From Ardenticatenaceae bacterium (GTDB taxonomy: Bacteria > Chloroflexota > Anaerolineae > Promineifilales > Promineifilaceae), in the NCBI GenBank assembly GCA_020634435.1, contig JACKBS010000007.1:310001-374000 (forward strand): a DNA stretch of 64,000 nt, written 5' to 3'. The notes beneath the pieces are model-generated. The model was not told the origin of the DNA, searched no databases, and saw nothing but the letters and a program-made list of their open reading frames with translations. Both the position numbers and the translations under genes were made by a program. Of the stretch, positions 52,581 to 61,900 are shown piece after piece; the first letter of the stretch is position 1; every line of letters begins with the position of its first letter.

Positions 52581-52820
52581 TCAGGGACTTAAAACGGCCG
52601 TTAAATCCTCGCGTAATTTTTCGGCCGTTTCTGGACCAAAATAACGCGCCGCCACCTCCCCATTCGCATCTAAAATCGCTACCGATGGATGCCCACGCAG
52701 CCAGTACGTTTGCTGCAATAGCTTACGGGCGTCGGCGACGCACCGTTTAACCCAGCTTTCCGTCCTTGTTGCTATTCTCAGTAGTTGTTGGTTGTAAACC
52801 AGGCCGCCACACGCTACCAT
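52581..52820 (-). pseudogene. remnant of a thioredoxin/TlpA-like protein
   Basis: The C-terminal 45 residues (QQTYWLRGHPSVAILDANG then GEVAARYFGPETAEKLREDL) match the cis-Pro strand and last helix of TlpA/ResA-like thioredoxins. The front part of the frame does not resemble the family, and there is no room for the CxxC half, because a divergent gene begins at 52,848. I read it as a decayed fragment. It could also be a small functional protein; an alignment would tell. Confidence 0.5.
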
Positions 52821-52847
52821 TGGGCCGATTCAACAAAAGGAACAGCT

Positions 52848-53567
52848 ATGACTCCCTATCTCCGTGGCTTAGAAGCATTTACCGACGTGCAGCGGCTCAT
52901 CGTCATCGCCGCCCACCCTGATGATCTGGAAACAATGTGCGGCGGTACGGTCTACCAGCTAGCGCAGCGGGGCGTTGAAATTTTCTCCGTCAACTGCACC
53001 CTGGGCGATATTGGTGCGCAGGATGCCGCGTTGAGCCGCCTGGAATTGGCCAACATACGCCAGCGAGAAACGGAAACGGCCGCTCGCATTCTCAACCTCC
53101 GCCAAACGTTCAACCTGGGCCGCCCCGATGGGGAACTGGTGCCCGACCTGGCACTCCGCGCCGAAATTGCCCATCTCTACCGCCGCACCCAGGCCGACAC
53201 ACTCTTCACGTTCGATCCGTACTGGGCTGGGCAAATTCACCCAGACCACCGCGCCGCCGGGCAAGCTGCGCTGGACGCTTACATGCCGTCCAAAATGCCG
53301 CTGTATCGCCCCGAGCAGCTTAACGAAGCAGGCGCAGGGCGGGGCTGCCTGGCACGGGTATTTTTGTTTAGCCCCGGTGCAGAAGCCAATGTGGTGGTGG
53401 ATGTAACGGCCGTTTACCCGCAAAAAATCGCCGCCAGCATGGCCCACGTCAGCCAGTTCCCCGAAGGCGAAGCCAGCCTTGACTGGCTCAAAGCAATCGA
53501 CACAGGCATCGGCGAAAAAATTGGCGTGCCGTATGCCGAGCAGTTTAAGCAAATGAATGTTTGGTAA
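52848..53567 (+). CDS. PIG-L/LmbE family deacetylase
   Basis: This is a 239-residue zinc-dependent deacetylase. AHPDDLETMCGG at residues ~22-33 has the AHPDD metal motif; the second metal-binding site is IHPDHRAAGQAAL. Family members act on N-acetylglucosamine-type substrates, including in bacillithiol, mycothiol and GPI-like pathways. AAAAGGAACAGCT precedes the ATG. No bshA/bshC-like partner is in the window, so the substrate is open. Confidence 0.85.
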   Translation: MTPYLRGLEAFTDVQRLIVIAAHPDDLETMCGGTVYQLAQRGVEIFSVNCTLGDIGAQDAALSRLELANIRQRETETAARILNLRQTFNLGRPDGELVPDLALRAEIAHLYRRTQADTLFTFDPYWAGQIHPDHRAAGQAALDAYMPSKMPLYRPEQLNEAGAGRGCLARVFLFSPGAEANVVVDVTAVYPQKIAASMAHVSQFPEGEASLDWLKAIDTGIGEKIGVPYAEQFKQMNVW

Positions 53568-53570
53568 AGA

Positions 53571-53630
53571 AAGGAGATTGGAGACTGGAGATTGGGGATT
53601 TTTCAATCTTCAATCGCTAATCTCCGCAAA
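53571..53630. repeat. GGAGATTGGAGA-type repeat in the gap before the sulfotransferase gene
   Basis: The gap is filled with units of GGAGATTGGAGACT, GGAGATTGGGGATTTTTCAA and the reverse-complement form CTTCAATCGCTAATCTCC, so it can fold back on itself. The same type of unit is the first part of the insertion in trpF. Confidence 0.6.
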
Positions 53631-53640
53631 AAAGCATTTT

Positions 53641-54414
53641 ATGAGTCTCAAAATCATCGGTTCTGGCTTTGGTCGCACCGGCACGCTCTCCCTGAAGGCG
53701 GCGCTGGAAATTTTGGGTTTTGGCCCCTGCTACCACATGCAAGAAGTAATCAAACGGCCGTCGCACATCAAAAAATGGCAGCAGATTGGGCGAGGCAAAT
53801 CCGTCCCCTGGCAGAGCATCTTCCGCCATTTTCAGGCGACGGTAGATTATCCGGCCAGCACCTATTACCGCGAACTGTTAGCCGCTTACCCGGACGCCAA
53901 AGTGATTCATACCGTGCGCGATCCCGAGCGCTGGTACGATAGCACCGCCGAAACCATATTCCGCTCGATGCACGGCCTGCCGTTTTGGGCCTACAAGCTG
54001 CCCTGGCCGATGGGGAACTTCATTGATTTGCAGGAACAAATCGTCTGGCAGGGGGTGTTTAACGGCCGTTTCCTCGACCGCACCTACGCCATCCAACGCT
54101 TCCACGAGTACACCGAAGAGGTCAAACAGAACGTTCCGCCAGAAAAGCTGCTCATTTTTCAGGTAAAAGATGGCTGGGAACCGCTCTGCAACTTTCTGGA
54201 ACTGCCCGTGCCCGGTGTGCCCTTCCCTCGCGTCAACGACCGAGAAAACATCTTGCGTCAGTTCAAGCGCTTACGCCAGACGCTCCACCTGCTCCCCTTT
54301 GCTGCGGCAACGGCCGTTTTGACCCTCCTCTACCTCTTGCAAAACAAAGATTGGGCCAGTTTCCGAAAACTGACCCAATCTGATGATGAATACACTCAAA
54401 CCCGCCGCGCGTAA
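53641..54414 (+). CDS. sulfotransferase family protein (Sulfotransfer_4-like)
   Basis: This 257-residue protein starts at MSLKIIGSG. The 5'-phosphosulfate-binding loop is GSGFGRTGTLSLK and the 3'-phosphate motif is VIHTVRDPERWYDS. The C-terminus has a hydrophobic segment (FAAATAVLTLLYLL) that may attach it to the membrane. It would transfer sulfate from PAPS to an unknown acceptor. Its end overlaps the convergent FkbM gene by 19 bp. Confidence 0.82.
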   Translation: MSLKIIGSGFGRTGTLSLKAALEILGFGPCYHMQEVIKRPSHIKKWQQIGRGKSVPWQSIFRHFQATVDYPASTYYRELLAAYPDAKVIHTVRDPERWYDSTAETIFRSMHGLPFWAYKLPWPMGNFIDLQEQIVWQGVFNGRFLDRTYAIQRFHEYTEEVKQNVPPEKLLIFQVKDGWEPLCNFLELPVPGVPFPRVNDRENILRQFKRLRQTLHLLPFAAATAVLTLLYLLQNKDWASFRKLTQSDDEYTQTRRA

Positions 54415-55139
54415 ATATCGCCACTGCCATCTTGCAGCGTGCGCTGCCGCAAAAATTGGCTGATTTCTTCTGGCGTGAGCCATTGGCTAGCACGCAAACG
54501 GTGCGTTTCGCCAGGGGCGTGGTTGTAGCGATAATCGCCCAGCGCCTGCAAACGATCCACGCACGCCAGGGCCGCATCCAGCGCTGCGGGGATGTACTCA
54601 AACGAGAGCGCTGGAACGGCCGTTGACAACCCGCGCAGCACTTCCAGCTCAAACCCCTCCACATCAATTTTGCAAAAGGCCGGACGGCCGTGTTGCGCCA
54701 TCAATTCATCCAACGTGGTCACAGGCACGGTAACGGCCGTATCCCACGCCACTTTGGCAAACGATGCGTCTCGCTGCACCGCCTGCATCCACGTGGACGA
54801 CAGCGTGGAAACGGTGGGCGTGCGCTGGCTGATGTGCAGCATCGCCTGCCCCGGTTCCGCTCCCACTGCCTGATCGAGCAAGGTGATCTGGGACGAACGG
54901 CCGTATAGTCGCTGCAACACATCAAATAAGATCGGCTGCGGCTCGATGGCCACCACTCGCGCCCCCAACTGCCGCCAGACGCGCAGCCGATTGCCCACAT
55001 GCGCCCCCACATCAAAGCACAAATCACCTGGCTGGATGAAACGGCCGTACAGCCGCCGCATCTGCCGGGGCCGCCAGGGAATTGCATAATACATCAACAA
55101 AGAGCGGGCCAGGCCCACCGTTTGCGCCATAGTCATCAT
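54396..55139 (-). CDS. FkbM family methyltransferase
   Basis: This is a 247-residue SAM-dependent methyltransferase: CFDVGAHVGNRL is motif I and VVAIEPQPILFDVLQRLYG follows. FCKIDVEGFELEVLRGL is the typical FkbM motif. The start is uncertain (two ATG codons at 55,139 and 55,136, none with a good ribosome binding site). FkbM enzymes O-methylate sugars or natural products, so it may modify a surface glycan. It carries six ACGGCCGT copies, dense even for this window. Confidence 0.85.
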   Translation of the reverse strand: MMTMAQTVGLARSLLMYYAIPWRPRQMRRLYGRFIQPGDLCFDVGAHVGNRLRVWRQLGARVVAIEPQPILFDVLQRLYGRSSQITLLDQAVGAEPGQAMLHISQRTPTVSTLSSTWMQAVQRDASFAKVAWDTAVTVPVTTLDELMAQHGRPAFCKIDVEGFELEVLRGLSTAVPALSFEYIPAALDAALACVDRLQALGDYRYNHAPGETHRLRASQWLTPEEISQFLRQRTLQDGSGDIYARRV

Positions 55140-55272
55140 TGCGCCAACGGTACAACCACCCGCCCATCCCGTCAAAAACCGCGTCCCTACGGCCGTTTCC
55201 CAAATCTGAACAATCAGTGAGATTTTGACAAAACGGACTTATTTCCGTTTTTATAACCGCTAAAATCTGCGC

Positions 55273-57135
55273 ATGGAAGGGCACCGCTGGCAACTCCAGC
55301 ACACACGTTGGCTCATTGTGGGACTGCTTTTCATGCTGGCCGCGTGCAGCACCCCAACCGCGAACTCCACACCTCTGGCGGCAGTCATCACCCCAGCCGT
55401 CACCCTGGCACCCACGGCCATGCCAACGCTAACGGCCGTTCCCACCGCCACCAACACCGCCACACCGACCACCACGCCATCCCCCACACCCACACCGACG
55501 GCAACGGCCGTTTCCCTCACCGTTCAGGGCGATATCCGCACCGCCCTGCTGCACGATCCGGTGCCTAGCGGCAGCGCCGCCTGCGGCCTGGTGGACCTGT
55601 TCGACTTTCCCATCGATCCGCCCCATGCCGCCAGCGTCAGCCGGGGTGGCAGCGACTTTGGCGTCTTCCGCAGCCGCTACGACAAGTTCCACGCCGGGGA
55701 AGATTGGGGTGGGCCATCGGGGCAGAGCAATTTGGGCACGCCCGTCTACAGCATCGGCCACGGGCTGGTCACCTATGCCCAACCGCTGGGCTGGGGTCGC
55801 GATCAGGGTGTGGTTATCATCGAGCATACCTTTGCCAACGGCCGTACCGTGCTCTCCTTCTATGGCCACCTGGACCCGGAAAGCGTGCTGCTGACCCCCG
55901 GCAGCTGCGTGCAGCGCGGCCAGCTCGTCGGCAAGATTGGCCAGCCGCGCAGTTCGCCGCATCTGCACTTTGAAGTGCGCACCCAGGCACCGTACCAAAC
56001 GCTCACCGGCTACTGGCCGGAAGACCCTACCACCGTGGGCTGGCTCTGGCCGTCGCAAGAAATTTGGGCCGCACGGGTGGCGGCAATTCCAGGGGTCAGC
56101 TGGGTACGGCCGTTTGCCCGCGTTACCCAAAACGATGAAATTGCTATCGGCGGCAGCCAGCCCATCGGCTATGCCGACGACACCAGCTTTTTGCTGCTGG
56201 AAGGCGGCCAGCTCACCCGGCTCAACATGAACGACGGCCGTTCTAATCCCATCCTCTTCTCGTTGGACACAATTGATGCCGCCCTGCGCCACGACACCAA
56301 CAATTTGCTCTTCCTGGCCGACAGCAACAGCGACACCCTGGCGGCGTACAGCCTGCCCGACTTGATCCAGCAGTGGGAAATCCGTCTCACGCTCAACAGC
56401 GCCATCCGCCTGCTGCCCTTGCCCGATGGCGGCGTGGTGGCCGCCACCCGCACCTCGCTAACGGCCGTTTCGGCCGCTGGCGACACGCTCTGGACCCTGC
56501 CCCTGGACAGCCAGGTGCTCGACTGGCAGCTCGCGGCCAATGCGCTCTACCTGACCACCGATGGCAACGACGGCCGTTGGTGGCAAATCACCACCGAGGG
56601 AGCGCATCCCATCGCCGATCTGGGGGGCAAGCTGGCGCTAAACGGCAGCGACCTCTGGCTGTACCATCGCGAAGGGCTGTACCGCTTTGACCTGATCGCA
56701 GCCAATCCAACCCCGATCCTGGTGTATGATCTGCCGCCTGGCACCGTCAGCCGGGGTGATTTGCTGGCCCTGCCCGATGGCGGTGTGCTGCTAGCTCACG
56801 CCGATGCCGCCGACCGTCGCCTGCTGCAATTTGATGCTAACGGCCGTCTCACCTGGGAACGCTCCTACGCCGGGCAAATTCAGGGCAACGTCACCCTGCA
56901 CCTGGCCAACGGACGGCCGTACCTGGCATCCAGCCTGGGCAGCGGCAACAATGGCGAGCTCGTCCTCTACGCGCTTGATCAGGCACAAAACAGCCTTACC
57001 CGCGTCTTCGAGGGTGGCTCCCGCACCCCTCTGGCGAATGAAATGTGGGTAACGGCCGTTTCGGACAGCCAACTCCTCGTCAACGTCGGCGGCGGTCCGT
57101 TGGCGCTTTTTGAGCCGACCCTGAACAAACCCTAA
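55273..57135 (+). CDS. lipoprotein with M23 peptidase domain and C-terminal propeller-like region
   Basis: The 620-residue protein has lipobox LAAC (Cys25) and a Thr/Pro-rich linker to about residue 80. An M23 (LytM/NlpD-like) domain follows: His140 and Asp144 in KFHAGEDWGG, His199 in YGHLDPE, and His230/His232 in PHLHFEV, all metal or catalytic residues present. From about residue 280 onward repeated units (e.g. ALPDGGVLLAHADAADR) suggest a PQQ-like beta-propeller. It is probably a cell-wall endopeptidase fused to a binding domain. It is the last gene that contains ACGGCCGT. Confidence 0.85.
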   Translation: MEGHRWQLQHTRWLIVGLLFMLAACSTPTANSTPLAAVITPAVTLAPTAMPTLTAVPTATNTATPTTTPSPTPTPTATAVSLTVQGDIRTALLHDPVPSGSAACGLVDLFDFPIDPPHAASVSRGGSDFGVFRSRYDKFHAGEDWGGPSGQSNLGTPVYSIGHGLVTYAQPLGWGRDQGVVIIEHTFANGRTVLSFYGHLDPESVLLTPGSCVQRGQLVGKIGQPRSSPHLHFEVRTQAPYQTLTGYWPEDPTTVGWLWPSQEIWAARVAAIPGVSWVRPFARVTQNDEIAIGGSQPIGYADDTSFLLLEGGQLTRLNMNDGRSNPILFSLDTIDAALRHDTNNLLFLADSNSDTLAAYSLPDLIQQWEIRLTLNSAIRLLPLPDGGVVAATRTSLTAVSAAGDTLWTLPLDSQVLDWQLAANALYLTTDGNDGRWWQITTEGAHPIADLGGKLALNGSDLWLYHREGLYRFDLIAANPTPILVYDLPPGTVSRGDLLALPDGGVLLAHADAADRRLLQFDANGRLTWERSYAGQIQGNVTLHLANGRPYLASSLGSGNNGELVLYALDQAQNSLTRVFEGGSRTPLANEMWVTAVSDSQLLVNVGGGPLALFEPTLNKP

Positions 57136-57264
57136 CTCGATAAAAGATAGGCTACGTTGGCATTAGTTGGATAATTTGGATTTCTGAGTTTTGCAGAGAG
57201 ACTTATGATTGCACAGAAATGTCAAAAAATGTTAACACTTCTGCAATACTTATTTGAATGTGAT

Positions 57265-57888
57265 CTATGCTTGAGTATTCAAAATGACTCCCCCTCGATA
57301 AAGGAAAACTACAGCTACCATGACGATGAGATGACCGAGTCCGTTTCCGTCAAGTGGGTGGAAAGTACTTACCTTGAAACCTTGCACCAAGGATCCAACT
57401 ATCAAAATCAATATACCGATAATCATATCCAATGATTGGGGAGCTATCCGGAAATTGAGAACGACCAATACTAATAAAAAAATCATAACTGGAGCAATAT
57501 TGAGGCTGACGAAGATAAAGTTGTCATTGTGCATCAAAAAAATAAGATAAACAACGAATTGTACGACACCAATAACCAGTAATACGGTCTGTCCTAAATC
57601 AGAAAAATACTGCTGTGAAATGGTCATAATAATAGTAAATGCCAGTACACCTAGAAATGCCCAATTAACCTTAGTCACACAAATCCTGTAAGGGTGATTA
57701 GAGATATCTAGAAAGCCGTGGTCAATTCCGCCAATGAGTGCAGTGACAGCTAATATAATGATAGACAGATTCCACCACCACGCTGCGGATAATGGTTCCT
57801 TCTGGAACTCAAAAAAACGTCCAGCAAAAAAGAAGACCTCACAAGCTAATAAAAAATCAGTAATTGCATTCAATTCAATAGGACGCAT
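57265..57888 (-). CDS. DUF6962-like multi-pass membrane protein
   Basis: This 207-residue protein is mostly hydrophobic with about six to seven membrane segments. NAITDFLLACEVFFFAG near the N-terminus and GLGHLIVMVAVVFLYRGG at the C-terminus resemble the DUF6962 family, whose members have a TDYLLA start and an HLIQ-LLYRGG end. Function is unknown. It is the last gene of the A+T-rich block, 127 bases after the hydrolase gene on the same strand. Confidence 0.6.
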   Translation of the reverse strand: MRPIELNAITDFLLACEVFFFAGRFFEFQKEPLSAAWWWNLSIIILAVTALIGGIDHGFLDISNHPYRICVTKVNWAFLGVLAFTIIMTISQQYFSDLGQTVLLVIGVVQFVVYLIFLMHNDNFIFVSLNIAPVMIFLLVLVVLNFRIAPQSLDMIIGILILIVGSLVQGFKVSTFHPLDGNGLGHLIVMVAVVFLYRGGVILNTQA

Positions 57889-58015
57889 TATCTATTAACC
57901 TCATAAGATACAGTAAACTCAAAAATATCACTTTTCCAACTCATGCCAATTACTTCAAGGAAGTTATAGTTGTAAATGGGTCTTTATGAGATGACGTTTG
58001 TTAACTTACGGGCAC

Positions 58016-58921
58016 TCAATCATCTTCCAAAAGATATATATCAAAAAAACCGATAACCCGGTTTTCAAATTCATCAGGATAATCTCTATCAAAAAAAACA
58101 TGTTCTTGCTCTGGTTCAAACCAAAGCTCCTTAGGTTCACCAGCTGCATCGAATAAGCGTTGTCCACTGTTAATTGGAATGAATTCATCTTGCCCACCTT
58201 GCATTAACAAAATAGGGCGAGGACTGATCTTTCCAATACTGTCTAAAACAGAAATCTCTTCCGCCTGAACCCCAGTTTCTTGCTCAACAAATAACTTGAC
58301 CAAATATGTGAGTGGTTGTGCAGGTGGAAGTCCAGTATATTGTTGGATATTCACGGCAGCAACATCTTCTATCTGAGCAAATGAACTTTGTACAGCAATC
58401 GCTTTAATGTTTGGATTATCAGCAGAATACATGATAAGAGTGGCTCCACCCATTGAGTTGCCAATAGCGCCTATTCGGTTCTTATCAACTTCAGGGCGGG
58501 TGAGCAGATACTGGTACGCAGCATCAACATCATAACGTTCAAGCTTTCCAAAAGTGATAATATCTCCTTCGCTTTCCCCATGAGCTCTTAGATCAATCAT
58601 AATCACGCCATACCCGTGGCGGCTCAACATTGAAGCAATATTCAGCATAACGGTACGATCAGATTTATAACCATGTTGGGCAATAATAGCAGCACCATTT
58701 CTTGAGGGGATATACCAGCCCACAAGTTTTACATCATCAAAAGTTGTAAGCTCTACTGTTTCATAGTTAAGAATGTCATAGTCCGAAGGGGATGTATTTA
58801 TCTCGGTGCGATTATCTAACGGATTATGCACAACTTCCATTGTAGTGTTATAGAGAATCAAAAGCGCTAGCAATGCAAGGACTACTGAACTAATTAATGC
58901 AAATTTAATAGCTTTTTTCAT
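58016..58921 (-). CDS. membrane-anchored alpha/beta hydrolase
   Basis: This is a 301-residue protein with one N-terminal membrane segment and an alpha/beta-hydrolase fold. The nucleophile elbow is IGNSMGGATL. LVGWYIPSRNGAAIIAQHGY and PRPILLMQGGQDEFIP match serine aminopeptidase/esterase-type hydrolases (Hydrolase_4/Peptidase_S9-like). It lies 20 bases after the STAND gene, so it is probably the third gene of that operon. Confidence 0.82.
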   Translation of the reverse strand: MKKAIKFALISSVVLALLALLILYNTTMEVVHNPLDNRTEINTSPSDYDILNYETVELTTFDDVKLVGWYIPSRNGAAIIAQHGYKSDRTVMLNIASMLSRHGYGVIMIDLRAHGESEGDIITFGKLERYDVDAAYQYLLTRPEVDKNRIGAIGNSMGGATLIMYSADNPNIKAIAVQSSFAQIEDVAAVNIQQYTGLPPAQPLTYLVKLFVEQETGVQAEEISVLDSIGKISPRPILLMQGGQDEFIPINSGQRLFDAAGEPKELWFEPEQEHVFFDRDYPDEFENRVIGFFDIYLLEDD

Positions 58922-58941
58922 TTTCTCACACCCAGTTCATG

Positions 58942-61900
58942 TCACTCATCAATTTTTGCTTCTGCCAATGCGTTTGTAAGTTCTCTGATCATTTGAATAT
59001 TAACATACTTCGTCCCTAATTCGTAAGCTACTTCTTCAAGCTGGATTTCATTTGTTACTTTCAAGGATACGCTTTCAAGTGCGTTTACAATCAATTGCCG
59101 GATTTCCGGTACCTGGCGAATCAACCATGGTTGCCCAACTTGAGAACCAATATTTAAAACCCACCCAATTGGGTCTAGTTGAAATTCATTTAAAACACTT
59201 ACTCTTAACCAAGAAGGAGCTTCTCTCAAATACAGATCGGCATCTAAAGGATAGTAAGATCTGATTCCAGCTATAGCCCGAACCAGTGAAAGTCGCTCAC
59301 CTTCTGTTAGACCTTCGTTACCAAACCATCCAGACAATGATTCCAATACAGGTGATATAGCAAACTTTCTCGTTGCAGTGCTCAACAAAGTAGCCCTATG
59401 CAACTGCTCAAAAATAGCAATTGTTCTTTGTTCTTCTGTTAGATTCCATGGTAAGGATTTAACTTTGTCTACAAAATCAAGTGGACCTGATTGCCTAGAA
59501 GCAAGCTCTAAAGCAAAACCAACTGATAGATGGGCAAGAGGACTCCGTTTTTTTGTAACTGGTCCATTAGCTTCTTCTTGCCATTCGTACTCAATCTGTT
59601 TAGGTGTTCCACTCACAAAATCCAGAATAATGTTTTGGGCGAAATCTATATGTTTTTGCTCACAATAAGCTCCGCTAAGCTCCATGTAAGTAGCCAGGGG
59701 GAATATCCTTATAGCAACATATTGAGCATGCAAGTTGCCCTTTGTATAAAGGCGCGTGCAAAAACGGAAAAGATCTTCAAATTGATTGCCTAGTCTAGTC
59801 ATAAGAACAACCGAACAACACAGGTAAGTCCAGGCATCCATTTCACTCGCTAGATCAAAAAGCAAATCACCTAATTCGCCATTTAAAGACCCATTATTAT
59901 GATCAATAAAACTTATTAATTCAGAGCATTGTTTTCTCTGAGGATCTTCGATGGAACGTTGAATAAAAGGGCGAAATGACCTTAATTGTACAATTGGACC
60001 ATTTCCAAGAATCTCTAAGATAACCTTTTGACCGCTTTTTGTTACAGTCAACATTTTGTTTAAGCCCTGTTTTAAGACAATCGGCAAGCTATCAACCCAA
60101 TCCCGAAGTGACTCCCCTGCTACACTAGCAATTTCTGGATTATGATTTGCAAGGGATATGGATAGTAAAGCAAGATTGAGGTAAGCTGAAAGTCCAAGTA
60201 CCCCACCTTTTTTCCTCAATGCTCTTAATAACAAAGAAGGCACACCATTCACGGTTAACTGCTTTCTTAATGTATCGCGCAGCGCAACGAAGGATTCCCG
60301 CCCAGCTTTGGCATCCTTTTGCCATAGGAAAAACGTATACTGTGTGGCCATTTGCCAGATAGCTCTATTTGGGCTAAGCATTCCACTTTGCAAGATTTGT
60401 GTAGCACTTAGCCGATGGGCAATCTCAATTGCAATTGAACCTGTTACCAGAGAATTGGTTTTGAGCAATTTGTTGCATAATTCAACGACTTGTATACGCC
60501 GATTATTGCTTTCTCCAGCGACTGTCACCAGAACATCAATCAGTATCGCCCGCACGTTTATATCATCCAAAGATGCAAGACCGAACAGTAAATCATCATC
60601 TTTGAATTCTGTAAATTCATCTAGGCGGCTTAGCAATTTTAACTTTATCGCTCCCCAAAGAGATGCATAAGGAATTAGCCCCTCGAACACTTCCTGCGTC
60701 AAATTTTTTATCTTATCGATAGTAACCTGTTGTGGCATTAACAATCTAGCTAATTGGAATTCCAGAATTTGATCGTAAGCGAAACGCACATAATACGTAT
60801 CGTCTGTTCCTCCGACAGCCATCAAAATTCCCTTATCAATCAGATTGACCCATGGACGACCTGGCCTCTGCTCCATTACGAGTTGCCCAATAGCAGTATC
60901 TGTAAATAAAGAAGCTAAGGCTAATCGATCAGTGCGTGTCTCATACATTTTCTTTACCAACTGATTGACTATCAGGTTTTCATCTGATGCAGTTACCTGA
61001 TCTTGTGTGTTCATCTTTAGCTCGACATATCGCTGAAATACCTCATATGTTTTTAGAGATGGCGGTATTTTGGACCCGAAGTTACTCTCAGCAACCAGGC
61101 GAAGCATAAGCGGAAGCGTTATGAAGTTGATTGCTTGCGTACTTAACTCAGAAAAACTGGAGCGAATTTGATACTTTTCTTGATAAACTTTATAGGCCTC
61201 AGAAAGTTCAGAATCTGAGAATCGCGCTAAACGGTGAACGATAGTTCCATCTTTTTCCCAGAAGTGGCGTTCGCCTTTAAATCCTCCTTCTAGGCGTATC
61301 CAAGATTCGGAACGGCAAGATATGATTATCTTGAACCAAGCCGAGTGTTCAGTAGGTACAATCAACCAGGTGTAAAGACTTTCCAACAAACTGACCGGGT
61401 CTTCAAACTCGTTTATCGCGTCAAGGAACAAAACGAATTGAATTTTTTTCGATAGATCTTTTGCCAAATTATTGAGAGTTCCCAGAAATCCCACATCCAG
61501 ATTAAACCCATAACGCTTGCTTAAAAATTGGTCAAATCCATCATTAATAACCTGAGAATCAAAGGCAGAACAGACCTCGAAGGATACAATGGCTCCGTTT
61601 TCTAGGATTGTGGCAGCTAGATCACATAGCAGATTTGTTTTCCCTACCCCAGAATCACCAACAATCAAAAAGCCCGTTTTATCACTGGCCAAGAAACTTT
61701 CGACTTCTGCTTGGGTTTCTTCTCGTGGCACGTACAGGGCAGCATCATACTTCTTTCGTAAGCTGTAGAGCTGGTCCTGTGTGCGAACACGCATTCTTGT
61801 TTGAATAGCTAATAAGCTATGTGTAATTTCGGCCTCAGCAAGCAACTTGCTTTTCCATAGGTCTTCAACAACTGTATCCAACGGTACGCGATGAGGTTGC

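Larger units (their letters stand above)
896..57059. repeat. dispersed 8-bp palindrome ACGGCCGT
   Basis: By hand I count about 110 exact copies between 896 and 57,059, roughly one every 510 bp; chance expectation for this base composition is one to two. Copies occur on both sides of gene boundaries, in all three frames, and mostly as (A/T)ACGGCCGT(A/T). Examples: 1,567; 8,193; 16,453; 23,265; 39,622; 47,467; 54,731; 57,052. None is seen from 57,060 to 64,000. Confidence 0.9.

Noticed and set aside
896..57059. ACGGCCGT as a restriction-avoidance or uptake-signal sequence
   Set aside because: The core is an EagI-type CGGCCG site, but such sites are normally avoided rather than enriched when restricted. 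There are no competence genes here to support an uptake signal, so I leave the function open.
57205..57435. 76-codon plus-strand frame at the start of the A+T-rich block
   Set aside because: It overlaps the end of the DUF6962-like gene on the other strand, has no ribosome binding site and no family resemblance.
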